From contig OW818681.1 in the NCBI GenBank assembly GCA_942493075.1, positions 2,728,001-2,792,000 on the forward strand: 64,000 bases of DNA. The letters are read 5' to 3'. This DNA is from JBBQYD01 sp942493075 (lineage in GTDB: Bacteria > Verrucomicrobiota > Verrucomicrobiia > Limisphaerales > UBA8199). Below the pieces are notes generated by a model that saw only the letters and a program-made list of their open reading frames with translations, ran no database searches and was not told the DNA's origin. Shown here piece after piece: positions 52,234 to 60,736 of this stretch (positions are counted from its first letter, which is position 1; every line of letters begins with the position of its first letter). A program made the position numbers and the translations under genes.

Positions 52234-52452
52234 TCAACCCGCCGTTGGCAGCTTCTGGGTTTCAGAACAGCTGCGACAACATCCCGACGGCCGGTTGATA
52301 GGCGGATGCTTGCTTCCTTCCTCGTCTGAGTCCTCATCAGATTCATGCCCGCAGCAGGCATGCCGGTTTTCACCATGCGCTGATCCCTTGTCCTCTGTAT
52401 CGCTCACCGGCCCAAAGAATCGCACCATCATCAATTTAAACGGGTTTCTCAT
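52234..52452 (-). CDS. Small Cys/His-containing protein
   Basis: 72 residues with ACCGHE, GCCRSC and an acidic middle. Five Cys in CC and CCxxC patterns. 44 bp before cysK on the same strand. No family is known to me. A metal-binding role is possible. Confidence 0.5.
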   Translation of the reverse strand: MRNPFKLMMVRFFGPVSDTEDKGSAHGENRHACCGHESDEDSDEEGSKHPPINRPSGCCRSCSETQKLPTAG

Positions 52453-52492
52453 AGAACTTGTCTTTCGCTAATTTCATTTGTTCATTCAGGTC

Positions 52493-53089
52493 TCACTCGT
52501 TAATCCCCCAGTGGCGCTGCCCTGTCGTGCTGTTCTCCCTGCGGGATGCGCCAACTTCGCCAGAAGGATGCATTCGCCGCTCGATCATTGAAGGGGGCGA
52601 ACCCTCAGGAGCGTAAGCTTTCGAGAAGAACGCCAGCCCGGCTCTGGTCGCAACCCGTTCAAGGTAAGTCCTGACAGGGCTGGAACATCGCTCCGGAAGC
52701 GACACCTCAGGGAGCAATACCGCAAGAGCGCCTCCACTGACTTGGCGATGGTCAGCCCAGTGGTCAATCCAATCTCGCACTGCAACCGGGATCTTGTCCT
52801 GGCCATGCGGACAACAGAAAACAAGATCCGCCATAGCCGTTTTCCGCGCCGCCTCTTTTAGAACGGCCCGATCCGCCAATGAAGCAAAGCTCCAACATGC
52901 GTCGATAACCTGAAAATGCCGGGCCAGACGATTTCGTGTAGAAAAGTAAATCGCGAAAACCGTTGGAAATGCGACCTGCTCCGCATAAGCAAGCACCACT
53001 CGAACAGGTGAAGCTGGCTCAGCTCTTGTCACTAACGATCCTTCTACATTCCTGACGGAGAAGTTAGTGCCGGCGATTCTTGGTTTCAT
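52493..53089 (-). CDS. Hypothetical cytosolic protein
   Basis: 198 residues, no signal peptide. Alternating hydrophobic strands and helices (VRVVLAYAEQVAFPTVFAIYF, ACWSFASLADRAVLKEAARKTAMADLVFCCPHGQDKIPVAVRDWIDHWADH) suggest a Rossmann-like or flavodoxin-like fold. The W-F-L ... A-R-A-A-D pattern recurs in unannotated verrucomicrobial proteins, as far as I recall. Same strand as the response regulator, 40 bp after it. Not assigned. Confidence 0.6.
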   Translation of the reverse strand: MKPRIAGTNFSVRNVEGSLVTRAEPASPVRVVLAYAEQVAFPTVFAIYFSTRNRLARHFQVIDACWSFASLADRAVLKEAARKTAMADLVFCCPHGQDKIPVAVRDWIDHWADHRQVSGGALAVLLPEVSLPERCSSPVRTYLERVATRAGLAFFSKAYAPEGSPPSMIERRMHPSGEVGASRRENSTTGQRHWGINE

Positions 53090-53129
53090 ACGAGGTCTTT
53101 ACGAGTGCACTATCCGTGTTAAAACTCGG

Positions 53130-53615
53130 TTACCGGGGAGTTCTCACCTCCTGCATCACCCGAGAATCCCTGCCAGTTGAGCCAGCAGTCGGGTTCTCCG
53201 CTAAAGCCGGATCCCAGGGGGGTGCCTGCTGAATCCTTGTATTGACAGCCATCTTCAAAGTCGCCAGGAGTTCGTTCTTAAGAACTGGTTTTTCAAGCAC
53301 GGCTGCTGCGCCCCAGGTGGAAGCCGCTTTGGTGATGTAATCCTCAACCCACCCGGTCATGATGATGAAAGGTAGTGCTGGAAATCGCCCACGTGCGATT
53401 TTTAAAAGGTCAATCCCATTCATCACCGGCATTCGCACATCCGACAGAACTGCATCATAGGCTTCCAGGCCCAAAAGCGTCAGAGCCTCATTCCCGTTGG
53501 CGGCTGTTGAGACCAGATAACCGGCCTGCGCCAACTGACGCGCCGCAGACCGTCGAATGACACAGTCGTCGTCAACCACGAGGACCCGTTGCAGCTGAAA
53601 GGTCGTGTTCATCAC
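53130..53615 (-). CDS. Single-domain response regulator
   Basis: 161 residues; REC domain with Asp15/Asp16, the phosphorylated Asp59 (LSDVRMPVMNG), Thr87 (IIMTG) and Lys109 (LEKPV). No DNA-binding domain. A 35-residue Pro/Ala tail follows. No histidine kinase gene is seen nearby. The ECF-type element is only about 11 bases before the ATG at 53615 (or 14 before an ATG at 53612), so the message would be nearly leaderless. Confidence 0.88.
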   Translation of the reverse strand: MMNTTFQLQRVLVVDDDCVIRRSAARQLAQAGYLVSTAANGNEALTLLGLEAYDAVLSDVRMPVMNGIDLLKIARGRFPALPFIIMTGWVEDYITKAASTWGAAAVLEKPVLKNELLATLKMAVNTRIQQAPPWDPALAENPTAGSTGRDSRVMQEVRTPR

Positions 53616-53626
53616 TTGAACTTTGA

Positions 53627-53650
53627 TACGCCACTCCCAGCATCATCCCT
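53627..53650 (-). promoter_or_regulatory. ECF-type promoter element, site j
   Basis: Minus strand AGGGAT-N12-GGCGTA, 11 bases before the response-regulator start. Confidence 0.62.
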
Positions 53651-53895
53651 TAAACTACTTCGCGAATTTTAAACCCTTGTCTGCAGCAGTGCGAAGTCGC
53701 GGAGCAGCCCGTCCTCATTGGGACAGTGCCCGGTGTCCGAGCTCGCCAGCTCATTTAGGGGCAACTTTTTGCGGCGAATCGCCTCAGGGCGATGGTCCGT
53801 GCATGCCATCGGCGGAGGTCGGAAGGCTCACAGAGAAAGTGAGGAGATTGCAAGCGAACGTTACTCCTCTCAGGAAGAGGGATGCGTCTTGGATC

Positions 53896-55164
53896 CTAGT
53901 CTAACTGCCTCGCAATCGCGTTGATTCCTTTTAAGCCTGCGCCAAACCTCATGATCGGCTCACGATGCTTTTGCAGTTCACCGTAGGGCAGGAATCGAAC
54001 TTGCAGGTTGGAAACGCTCCGGAAAGCCGGTCGCCTGAGTTGGAGGCGAACATCCTCCTCGCGGTCGTCGGGAGCCACAAGGAACAGGCCCTTGGCCGCT
54101 TGATCGGTGGAGCCGAGCGCCAGGTCTAGAAGTCGCACAATTCCTGAGTAGATGGACGTGGTGTGCTCGACCTCAAACGCCGCAGTCACCTGGTGGGTTT
54201 CGCGATGGATCCAAAGCACATCGATGAGCCGAACTGCGTCGATCCCGGGCGCTGAGGCAATGCTGGGCGGCAGAGACTCGAGGCAACCTTTTCCAAGTTC
54301 GCCTCCATTGTAGTCGCGGCGACGGTCGTTCGCCGCAATCCACACATCATAATCCAATGCATGACCCAAATCACGAAGCCATCCCTGAATCTGACTGTGC
54401 TTCAATTCGTTTTCTTCATTTGTTTGCGCTGCTTTCGATGCCGCCGCGCTTTCCTCTCTGACTTTCTTTAGATCGGCTTCCCAGGCCGATATCGCGGCTG
54501 AGTCATCGCTCGAGGGTGGCATCACGTAGCGGCCAGTGCCTAAATCGAAAAGAAAACCAGCGATGGCTCCAAGATCGTTTGAGAGGAGGTCGCGGTGTTC
54601 GGAGTTGATCCGCAGGATCCCTGAGCGCATTGCCAGATACTCGCTCCATCTGCCGAGTTTTACCTTTGCTCCAGTTAAACTGTTGTACCCTTTCACAATA
54701 GCCGTATTGGAAGGCGGCACCAGCGTGGGATGGACAAAATACAGCAAATTGGCAGCGGCTGGCCCGAGCCCTTTAATTTGTCTTCGGTCTAAATCGTGAA
54801 TAGCATCAACGATCTCGGCTTCGTCAGTGCAGCAGTCACAGCGGTGAAGAAAGCGAGCGAAGGCAAGCTGGTTTTCCCTGTTCTCGTAAATGTCCGGGAT
54901 GCGAAGCTTAGGCTTCCAAAGAAAGGCGTGATCAGCTCCCTTGAAGATCTGTCGTTGCTCTGCGATTGAATTCACCACCGTCTCAAGAGACGATCTACGG
55001 TAAGCAGTGCCGAAGCTGCCGGCTTCGATTTCTGCTATAACGCCGGCCAATCCTCGGCGTATCGATCGGAAATTCTTAACCCTCTCCTTCCAAAGAAACC
55101 ATGTCCTGTATGTGCCGCCCGCGTCCTCACGCCAGCGCTGTATGAGCGTTCGAAGCTTGTCCAT
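53896..55164 (-). CDS. Putative nuclease-like protein
   Basis: 422 residues from ATG 55164. Middle: IKGLGPAAANLLYFVHP, a helix-hairpin-helix-like motif (GLG), as in HhH DNA-repair proteins. C-terminal half: DVLWIHRETHQVTAAFEVEHTTSIYSGIVRLLDLAL then KGLFLVAPDDREEDVRLQL. The Asp ... FEVE order is like a PD-(D/E)xK nuclease core, although the Lys is replaced by His or Thr. It resembles predicted restriction-type endonucleases. No methylase is beside it. Confidence 0.55.
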   Translation of the reverse strand: MDKLRTLIQRWREDAGGTYRTWFLWKERVKNFRSIRRGLAGVIAEIEAGSFGTAYRRSSLETVVNSIAEQRQIFKGADHAFLWKPKLRIPDIYENRENQLAFARFLHRCDCCTDEAEIVDAIHDLDRRQIKGLGPAAANLLYFVHPTLVPPSNTAIVKGYNSLTGAKVKLGRWSEYLAMRSGILRINSEHRDLLSNDLGAIAGFLFDLGTGRYVMPPSSDDSAAISAWEADLKKVREESAAASKAAQTNEENELKHSQIQGWLRDLGHALDYDVWIAANDRRRDYNGGELGKGCLESLPPSIASAPGIDAVRLIDVLWIHRETHQVTAAFEVEHTTSIYSGIVRLLDLALGSTDQAAKGLFLVAPDDREEDVRLQLRRPAFRSVSNLQVRFLPYGELQKHREPIMRFGAGLKGINAIARQLD

Positions 55165-55257
55165 GTGCCCATGTGTTGTAGGCGAACAAAACAATCAAGG
55201 CGAGGGAATCTCGTCTACAAGCATAAGTGCCGGGACAAGTGTCCTGAATCCGCTAGC

Positions 55258-55386
55258 CTAGTGACAGCCGGAACCCTGCCAGTAGTAAACGGGATCATGC
55301 GCCACATATCCAGAGTGGGTATGGCATCCGCTTAGGCTGAGCACGGCTGCGACCGCTAGAACCGTTAAGATAAACGTTGTCTTCAT
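55258..55386 (-). CDS. Tiny lipoprotein
   Basis: 42 residues: MKTTFILTVL signal with lipobox (SLSGC), then HTHSGYVAHDPVYYWQGSGCH. Too short for most gene callers. It is 78 bp after the next lipoprotein gene. Confidence 0.68.
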   Translation of the reverse strand: MKTTFILTVLAVAAVLSLSGCHTHSGYVAHDPVYYWQGSGCH

Positions 55387-55463
55387 GAGATGGCAAAGAG
55401 GGGCTCAGGGTGCCGCCAAACCTGGCAACACCCCGCCCATCTCCTGGCGAAATTAAGCTGCGC

Positions 55464-55613
55464 TTAATGTTGATGTTGAGAGTGGTCGTGCTGCTCTGTG
55501 TCCGGCTTGGTGCTTTGGTCACCACCGGTTCCACAGCCGGTCAAAAAGATGCCAGCAAGCAGCACTACAGCCATCGCAACTGCAATCCGGACAGGTTGAT
55601 TTTTTGTTTTCAT
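55464..55613 (-). CDS. Tiny His-tailed lipoprotein
   Basis: 49 residues: MKTKNQPVRI, hydrophobic to the lipobox (IFLTGC), then an acidic and His-rich end EQHDHSQHQH. Same MKTK start and His end as other tiny lipoproteins here. It probably binds divalent or copper ions at the membrane. Confidence 0.72.
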   Translation of the reverse strand: MKTKNQPVRIAVAMAVVLLAGIFLTGCGTGGDQSTKPDTEQHDHSQHQH

Positions 55614-55753
55614 TTGTCGTTATACTCTGTTCTCTGTTTGTTTACCGTGTGTTCCGGTGCCACCCGAAGCAGCCGATTTCCACATTCACTGCGCTGAACC
55701 ATTAGTGATCCAGCAAATCGTCTTTTGTGCGTTCGTTGTGGGTAAGGATAGCC

Positions 55754-57037
55754 CTAAAGTTCCTTCAGCATCTGGGCTAAAACTGTTCCTTGCCTGAAGC
55801 CGGCGAAACGCCGCCGGAGTTTACCGTCTCGATCGAGAATGACATACGTGGGCAGGTCGTCTGCACAAAAACGCGACCGAATATCCCCGTTCTCGTCGAT
55901 TAGAACTGGAAAGCTCGCTTTCCCGCTTTCAACAGCTTTCCGGGCCAGGCCACGAAGCTCAGGGGTTCCAGCCTGTTCAGCCTTTTGACCCTCATGATCG
56001 TGGTTGTGCCCGCTGCTGTCTCCCTCACCGTGGCCTTCCCCGGAGCAGCAATCGGGTGCGGTTGGACTGCAGATTCCGATGACGGCGACACCCTCCTTCT
56101 GGAGTCCATTAAGTGCCGGCGCATCATTCAGACTAGCAGGTGCCCCGGGGCTCCAAAATAGAAGCAACACCGCCCTTCCTTGAAATTGGCTGAGTCGGAC
56201 CATTTTGCCCTCCAAGTCCCTCAAGGCAATGTCCGGAACAGCCAAGGCTTTTATATCGATCGGGGCTGCAGGGCTTGGGGTTGGGGGGGGATAATTCCGC
56301 TGGTTAGTAGCCCACCAGCTTTCCCATAGTTGAACCCCCGCTCGAATTGCTTCCTCATTCGGTGGTGCAGGAGGGTTCGTACCCACGCAGGTGAATTGAG
56401 GTAAGGCCAATGAACCTTTTAATCCGAAATCCTGGCCCGTGACCTGGCGCAGCACCTGGGCGGCGGCCACTACAACGCGTGGCTCCGGGTCGCTGAGAAA
56501 CCTATAAACGGTCCCAACATCATTCGACACAGCTATATTCCGGAGACTTTGCAGGCCGGCTATGCGGATAGCAGGATCAACATCGGCCATTTGTTGCAGC
56601 GACAATGAACGAAGGGCTGGATGCTTAAGCTGGCGCAGGATGGCCATGGCGGTTTGCCTTGCATCAACGTTCGGGTCATGCGTGGCGCTAAGGATTAAGG
56701 GTTCCATGGTCCGGACTAGATCGGCGTCGGACAATTTCCTGCTCAAATAGTTCAGCACGAAGTGCCTGTGGGGGATCTTTTCAGTATCCCACATGCGCTG
56801 CAGCACCGCGGCCGGGTCTCTGGCCTGTTCTACAGTGTCGACAAGCACTTCCTCAGACGGTGCATCAGCCCGCTCCAGCAGGCGGACGGCTAGCGATTGA
56901 TTCAGGGGGCGCCAGACAACCAGGGCCAACAGCCCGATGAGACCGCCTGCGACCAGTATCGACCGCCTGGTTCGCCGAACCGGACGATTTGGAGCTGAGC
57001 TTTGTTGGTGTGAACCAGTGACTTCGTTTTGTGACAT
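55754..57037 (-). CDS. HEAT-repeat plus redoxin-fold protein with Cys/His loop
   Basis: 427 residues from ATG 57037. Membrane anchor (27-42), HEAT-like helical repeats (about 60-200), then a TlpA/AhpC-type thioredoxin fold (265-427). The place of the active-site CxxC holds FWSPGAPAS (294-302), without Cys. Cys323 and the pair Cys330-331 lie 20-30 residues later, followed by a His-rich loop (HGEGDSSGHNHDH) and Cys391. Conserved cis-Pro (LPTYVI). It therefore looks like a redoxin that has lost its thiol redox centre and gained a metal-binding loop. 99 bp after the ECF gene. Confidence 0.78.
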   Translation of the reverse strand: MSQNEVTGSHQQSSAPNRPVRRTRRSILVAGGLIGLLALVVWRPLNQSLAVRLLERADAPSEEVLVDTVEQARDPAAVLQRMWDTEKIPHRHFVLNYLSRKLSDADLVRTMEPLILSATHDPNVDARQTAMAILRQLKHPALRSLSLQQMADVDPAIRIAGLQSLRNIAVSNDVGTVYRFLSDPEPRVVVAAAQVLRQVTGQDFGLKGSLALPQFTCVGTNPPAPPNEEAIRAGVQLWESWWATNQRNYPPPTPSPAAPIDIKALAVPDIALRDLEGKMVRLSQFQGRAVLLLFWSPGAPASLNDAPALNGLQKEGVAVIGICSPTAPDCCSGEGHGEGDSSGHNHDHEGQKAEQAGTPELRGLARKAVESGKASFPVLIDENGDIRSRFCADDLPTYVILDRDGKLRRRFAGFRQGTVLAQMLKEL

Positions 57038-57136
57038 ACCTTCAGTCGCGGTAGCGCGCCGACGGGGTGGCAAGGGGCCCGGCGGGGGTTGACCGGGTGG
57101 GAATCTGCCCCGTCGTACGCGCAAAAAAGTGATTTC

Positions 57137-57847
57137 TCATTTCTTCAAAGTGTCACTACGTCGCGGCACAACAAATCCCTCAGAGAGACTTCTAAATCCT
57201 CGACATGCCAGGCGTGCTCCCAATCGCTTTCGTGCATGATAGAGACGCATCTCAATTGTTTTCACCGTGCAACCTATGGCCGAGGCTATCTCGGCCTGGG
57301 ATTTCTCTTCCTCACTGAACAGATGGAACGGGCCCCGGAGCTTTTCGGGAAGGTTGACCACTGCCCTGGCCAGGGCATCGGATAATTCACGGTGCGCCAG
57401 AACCTCGTCAGGCGGGTCATCTCTGGCAAAGAGACTGGGTTGAGCTATGGATGACGAAATTTCTTCCTGAGACAGTTCCTCGAAGGAGACAAACTCAGGT
57501 TGACGCTTCCTGCTGCGCAGTCGGCTTCGGGCTAAATTAAGGGCAATTGTATAAAGCCAGGTGGAGAACCGACGCGAGATGTCAAAGTTCCCTCGGTGCT
57601 GAAACACCCGCACGAATGCTTCCTGCATCACATCTTGTGCATCGGCGCGATCCTTCAAAACCCGGGAGAGGTGCTGAACCAGGCCCTTGCGGTATCGTTG
57701 CCACAATTCATAAAGCACGTGCTCCTCACCTCTTTGCAGGCGGATCATGGCTTGTTTGTCCGCCTCTTCTGCCGTGATCCTTCTCAACGGACTGGAGTGA
57801 AATTTGTGAGTGGACCAAAAGGCGGTTGCTCTCGAAATGCTCACATG
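57137..57847 (-). CDS. ECF sigma factor
   Basis: About 236 residues if the GTG at 57847 is used; an ATG at 57748 would cut into the usual region 2 N-terminus. Region 2: LVQHLSRVLKDRADAQDVMQEAFVRVF, RRFSTWLYTIALNLARSRLR. Region 4: LPEKLRGPFHLFSEEEKSQAEIA, CTVKTIEMRLYHARKRL. No anti-sigma gene next to it. An element resembling its family's putative target (AGGGAA-N12-GGCGTA) lies 90 bases upstream, so it may be part of the same regulon or autoregulated. Confidence 0.88.
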   Translation of the reverse strand, partial: HVSISRATAFWSTHKFHSSPLRRITAEEADKQAMIRLQRGEEHVLYELWQRYRKGLVQHLSRVLKDRADAQDVMQEAFVRVFQHRGNFDISRRFSTWLYTIALNLARSRLRSRKRQPEFVSFEELSQEEISSSIAQPSLFARDDPPDEVLAHRELSDALARAVVNLPEKLRGPFHLFSEEEKSQAEIASAIGCTVKTIEMRLYHARKRLGARLACRGFRSLSEGFVVPRRSDTLKK

Positions 57848-57937
57848 TGGAGTCCACGCGGCATCGGTCCATTGAATCGCGATCCGCTTTGGACCAGACC
57901 TGTTTGCCTGTTTGCGCTTATCCACCACAATTCTACA

Positions 57938-57961
57938 TACGCCGCGCGCTGGCCTTTCCCT
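57938..57961 (-). promoter_or_regulatory. ECF-type promoter element, site h
   Basis: Minus strand AGGGAA-N12-GGCGTA, one mismatch in the first half. It precedes the ECF gene. Confidence 0.55.
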
Positions 57962-57987
57962 TGAACTTTTCTGATGGGGGACTGTTT

Positions 57988-58794
57988 TTACAGCAACCTG
58001 AGGCTGCGCAAAGCCATAAGGCCGCCGGCCACCAGGAGCACCACCGCGAAGTTTTTTTGGAGTCGTGCACCTGTGAGGTGCCTGCCTAAACACATGCCCG
58101 GTGCAAGGCCGACTATAGCGCCAAGCGAGAAAATTGCCACCGTTCCCAAGGGCGGCCGCTGGCCTGCAAACCAGTGGCCCGCCATCGCGGCTAGACTGAG
58201 CAAGAAGATGCAGAGCATTGAGGTCGGGATCGTCCTGCGGATTGGCATTTGGTGGAGAACTACCATTGCCGGAACGATGATGAATCCGCCACCAATTCCT
58301 AATAATCCCGCTAAGAAGCCCGCGGCAACTCCGACGAGGACGGTCGCTGCGCCTTTGCCCGCAACCCGCTTGCCCGGCTCAATATCACGTTCCAGTTGCT
58401 GCATCGGCAATTCAACCGATGTTGTGGTTGTCCACAAACGAAAGGCCGCGATCAACACCACGCCTGAAAACACGAGCAACAGAGCGGCCTCATCAACACG
58501 GCTCCCCACCCAGGCGCCGAAAGGTGCCGCAAAGAACCCGGGCAGCGCCAGTGCTATTGCTTTGGGTGCGTCAATCTCTTTGTGGCGCAAGTTTTGCAGC
58601 AGGTGCACCGCTGCCATTGCTCCAATGGCGATCATCGAGACACAGATGGCCCGGTGAGCATCCATCCCAAGGACGTAAACCAGCAGCGGCACTGCAAAGG
58701 TAGATCCTCCACTGCCGGTCAAACCAAACAGCAACCCCAACGCTATGCCCACCAAAAGAGTTGCTACGGCAAAATAATCCACGCTTCCAGCCAT
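57988..58794 (-). CDS. TauE/SafE family sulfite-exporter-like permease
   Basis: 268 residues, about eight membrane helices. LFGLTGSGGSTFAVPLLVYVLGMDAHRAICVSM and its repeat FLAGLLGIGGGFIIVPAMVVLHQMPIRRTIPTSML are the two TauE signatures. Such proteins are thought to move organosulfur or sulfite ions. The link to cysK and the Cys-rich proteins is only by nearness. Confidence 0.9.
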   Translation of the reverse strand: MAGSVDYFAVATLLVGIALGLLFGLTGSGGSTFAVPLLVYVLGMDAHRAICVSMIAIGAMAAVHLLQNLRHKEIDAPKAIALALPGFFAAPFGAWVGSRVDEAALLLVFSGVVLIAAFRLWTTTTSVELPMQQLERDIEPGKRVAGKGAATVLVGVAAGFLAGLLGIGGGFIIVPAMVVLHQMPIRRTIPTSMLCIFLLSLAAMAGHWFAGQRPPLGTVAIFSLGAIVGLAPGMCLGRHLTGARLQKNFAVVLLVAGGLMALRSLRLL

Positions 58795-58826
58795 GTGGGC
58801 CGAGAAGGACCCCGGATATCTCAGGG

Positions 58827-59306
58827 TTACTTCACCGGCGCCACGTTCACTTTCTGCATTCCCTTAGTCGGTTTTGCACCAGTGCAGCAGGCCATATTGT
58901 CCGAGCCACACTCGGTGCAGGTGTGTGTAGCAACCATTTCCTTAGCCTTGCCGGTTCCAGCGACTTTCCACTCCGTGCCACATCCATCGCAGAGGTGTTT
59001 CGGCACCAGCTTGGTGGTATTGCCGGTCATGGCTCGGGAACCAACTCCTTTCGTGTCCGTGATGGGTCGTGAGACCCAGGTGTCCTTGCATTTGGCGCAA
59101 GCCATAGTTGCTGTCGCGGCAATTTTGATCGCTGGGGCTTTACGCTCATTTAATTGTTGCCGTAAGCGCGGGGACGCCGTGATGCCGTCGTCGCCGGTGG
59201 GCTTGTACTGGGCATATGCAGGGCTCACGATGAGGACGCCACCGAGCAAAGCCAGCGCTAAGGCGGTAGTCCTGATTATCCTGCTGACCGGTGTAAAGTT
59301 TTTCAT
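58827..59306 (-). CDS. Exported DGI-ASP/zinc-ribbon protein
   Basis: 159 residues. Signal peptide to about 32 (SPAYAQ), then YKPTG-DDGITASPRLRQQLNER (35-55), then Cys-pair units CAKCKDTW (70-73), CDGCG (106-109), CTECG (130-133) and CC (140-141). It ends VNVAPVK. The front motif and VAPVK end are shared with the 62268-62675 protein, and the Cys part with 27974-28426. So it combines two families. It has an ECF-type element 56 bases upstream. Confidence 0.78.
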   Translation of the reverse strand: MKNFTPVSRIIRTTALALALLGGVLIVSPAYAQYKPTGDDGITASPRLRQQLNERKAPAIKIAATATMACAKCKDTWVSRPITDTKGVGSRAMTGNTTKLVPKHLCDGCGTEWKVAGTGKAKEMVATHTCTECGSDNMACCTGAKPTKGMQKVNVAPVK

Positions 59307-59362
59307 ATTAAGTTCCTATTTTTTTAATTAACTCGGCGAGTCCCTCTCGCCAATAACCTTAA

Positions 59363-59386
59363 TACGCCGAGGCTGAGACGATCCCT
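59363..59386 (-). promoter_or_regulatory. ECF-type promoter element, site d
   Basis: Minus strand AGGGAT-N12-GGCGTA, 56 bases before the 58827-59306 gene; the -10 half is followed by TTAAGG. Confidence 0.75.
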
Positions 59387-59541
59387 TGAAGTTTCCTGTA
59401 TCCCTGCCACAATTCTTCCCCACCTGTGGCCGCTCCGTCAGCAAATCCGGGTGGGAAACAAGCTTCTTACCGGACGGGCTCCCCCGGCCAGAGGGAGGTG
59501 CCTGCTCCTTGCCCGTAAACTCCAGCAACCACGGGATTGCG

Positions 59542-60003
59542 TTACGCCGATACGGCCTCAACCGAGGAATTCACAAATTCCATTAAAACCGGGGTCGGAT
59601 GCACCAGGTTATCCGAAACGGGACATCGGGATCGAAGGGTGCCCAGCCATTGGTGGAGCGTTGGCTCATCGGCGTCTGTCGCCAATCTCAGCTTCAAGTT
59701 AATCTGTTTGTACCCGGCCCGATCAGCTGTTGGTTTCCCAAACAGCCGGTCGGGGTTCAGAGTGCCTGAGGCGTCGATTTGCAGCTTGGTGATGGTAAAA
59801 CCCATCTCCGCAGCAATAACATGGGCCATCACGTTAACGCATCCCACCAATCCCGCCAGAATGTATTCCACAGGGTTAGCACCGTGGTCGTTTCCTCCCA
59901 AATCAGGGGGCTCGTCGACGATCATGGTGAACTTGCGGGCCTTAACTGTTACGCGTGCGGCCGAATTTGAGGAGCCGCTAACGGCAAATTTTAGATCGGG
60001 CAT
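59542..60003 (-). CDS. OsmC-family protein
   Basis: About 153 residues from ATG 60003. The conserved Cys is in LAGLVGCVNVMAHVIA and the second in RCPVSDNLVHP. This is the peroxide/thiol-reactive Cys pair of OsmC/YhfA. It reduces organic peroxides or similar in related proteins. It is downstream of a terminator, so it is likely transcribed separately. Confidence 0.9.
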   Translation of the reverse strand: MPDLKFAVSGSSNSAARVTVKARKFTMIVDEPPDLGGNDHGANPVEYILAGLVGCVNVMAHVIAAEMGFTITKLQIDASGTLNPDRLFGKPTADRAGYKQINLKLRLATDADEPTLHQWLGTLRSRCPVSDNLVHPTPVLMEFVNSSVEAVSA

Positions 60004-60029
60004 ATGGGGCAATGACAAAAGGGAACGAT

Positions 60030-60083
60030 AAAAAACCCCGGCCGACGGCCCATTGGAAATGCCCAAGGGGCGTCGAGCCGGGG
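60030..60083 (-). terminator. Rho-independent terminator
   Basis: On the minus strand CCCCGGC-GACG-CCC pairs with GGG-CGTC-GCCGGGG, followed by TTTTTT. It is at the end of the DUF3347 gene. Confidence 0.8.
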
Positions 60084-60114
60084 AACTATGAATACTATCT
60101 ACCTCCAACCTTGG

Positions 60115-60726
60115 TCAACTCTTTACCTGGCCGCAGGTTAGCATTGAACTGCCATAATACGGGTTCTTGACCGCCTTATCGCTTTGGAGCCATCCGGCTT
60201 TGGCCATCGAACAATAAACCTCAACGTATGCGCCTGGGGTGATTCCGCTGGATTTTGCGTATTTGATCAAGGACTCGCTTAGCGGCTTGAACGCAGCTCG
60301 CGCCGCGGCAAGATCGCGGGCGTCAGCCAGAGCAGTGGCTTGCTGAGAAATCTGCGAAGGCAACACATCGTCGGTGTCGCTTCGGACAGCCTGTACCAAG
60401 CTTGTTGCCGCAGCCTTCGCTTTTTGAATCGAGTCCTCCGCCAGCCCGTTCTGGACCTTGATGTAAGCCTCAAAGACCAGTTGCACGGGCTTTGGCAGCG
60501 CGGCTTTTGCCGCCGCAACCGCCTTCGGGTCAGCGACCTGGGCCTGTCCCTGTTGCTGACCTGCCGCATGACCTTCATGAGTACAGCCTGCGGCCATAGC
60601 ACCATGAGGGCAACCACCGCCGGCCTGTTTGGCCGGAGCGGGTGCGGTGCCGCAACAGCCTTGAGCAAAGGCCGCGGGAACTCCAGATAAACCGAAAACC
60701 GCCAGGAAAAGGGGCAATATTTTCAT
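60115..60726 (-). CDS. Exported DUF3347 protein with Cys/His-rich N-terminus
   Basis: 203 residues from ATG 60726. Signal peptide (ending AAFAQ), GCCGTAPAP, GGGCPHG, GCTHEGHAAG, then a DUF3347-like helical domain: VFEAYIKVQNGLAEDSIQKAKAAA, FKPLSESLIKYAKSSG, YCSMAKAGWLQSDKAVKNPYYGSSMLTCG. The domain is known from the ends of Cu/Ag adaptors. It follows the YHS-like gene by 10 bp. Confidence 0.87.
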   Translation of the reverse strand: MKILPLFLAVFGLSGVPAAFAQGCCGTAPAPAKQAGGGCPHGAMAAGCTHEGHAAGQQQGQAQVADPKAVAAAKAALPKPVQLVFEAYIKVQNGLAEDSIQKAKAAATSLVQAVRSDTDDVLPSQISQQATALADARDLAAARAAFKPLSESLIKYAKSSGITPGAYVEVYCSMAKAGWLQSDKAVKNPYYGSSMLTCGQVKS

Positions 60727-60736
60727 AGTGAAGCTA

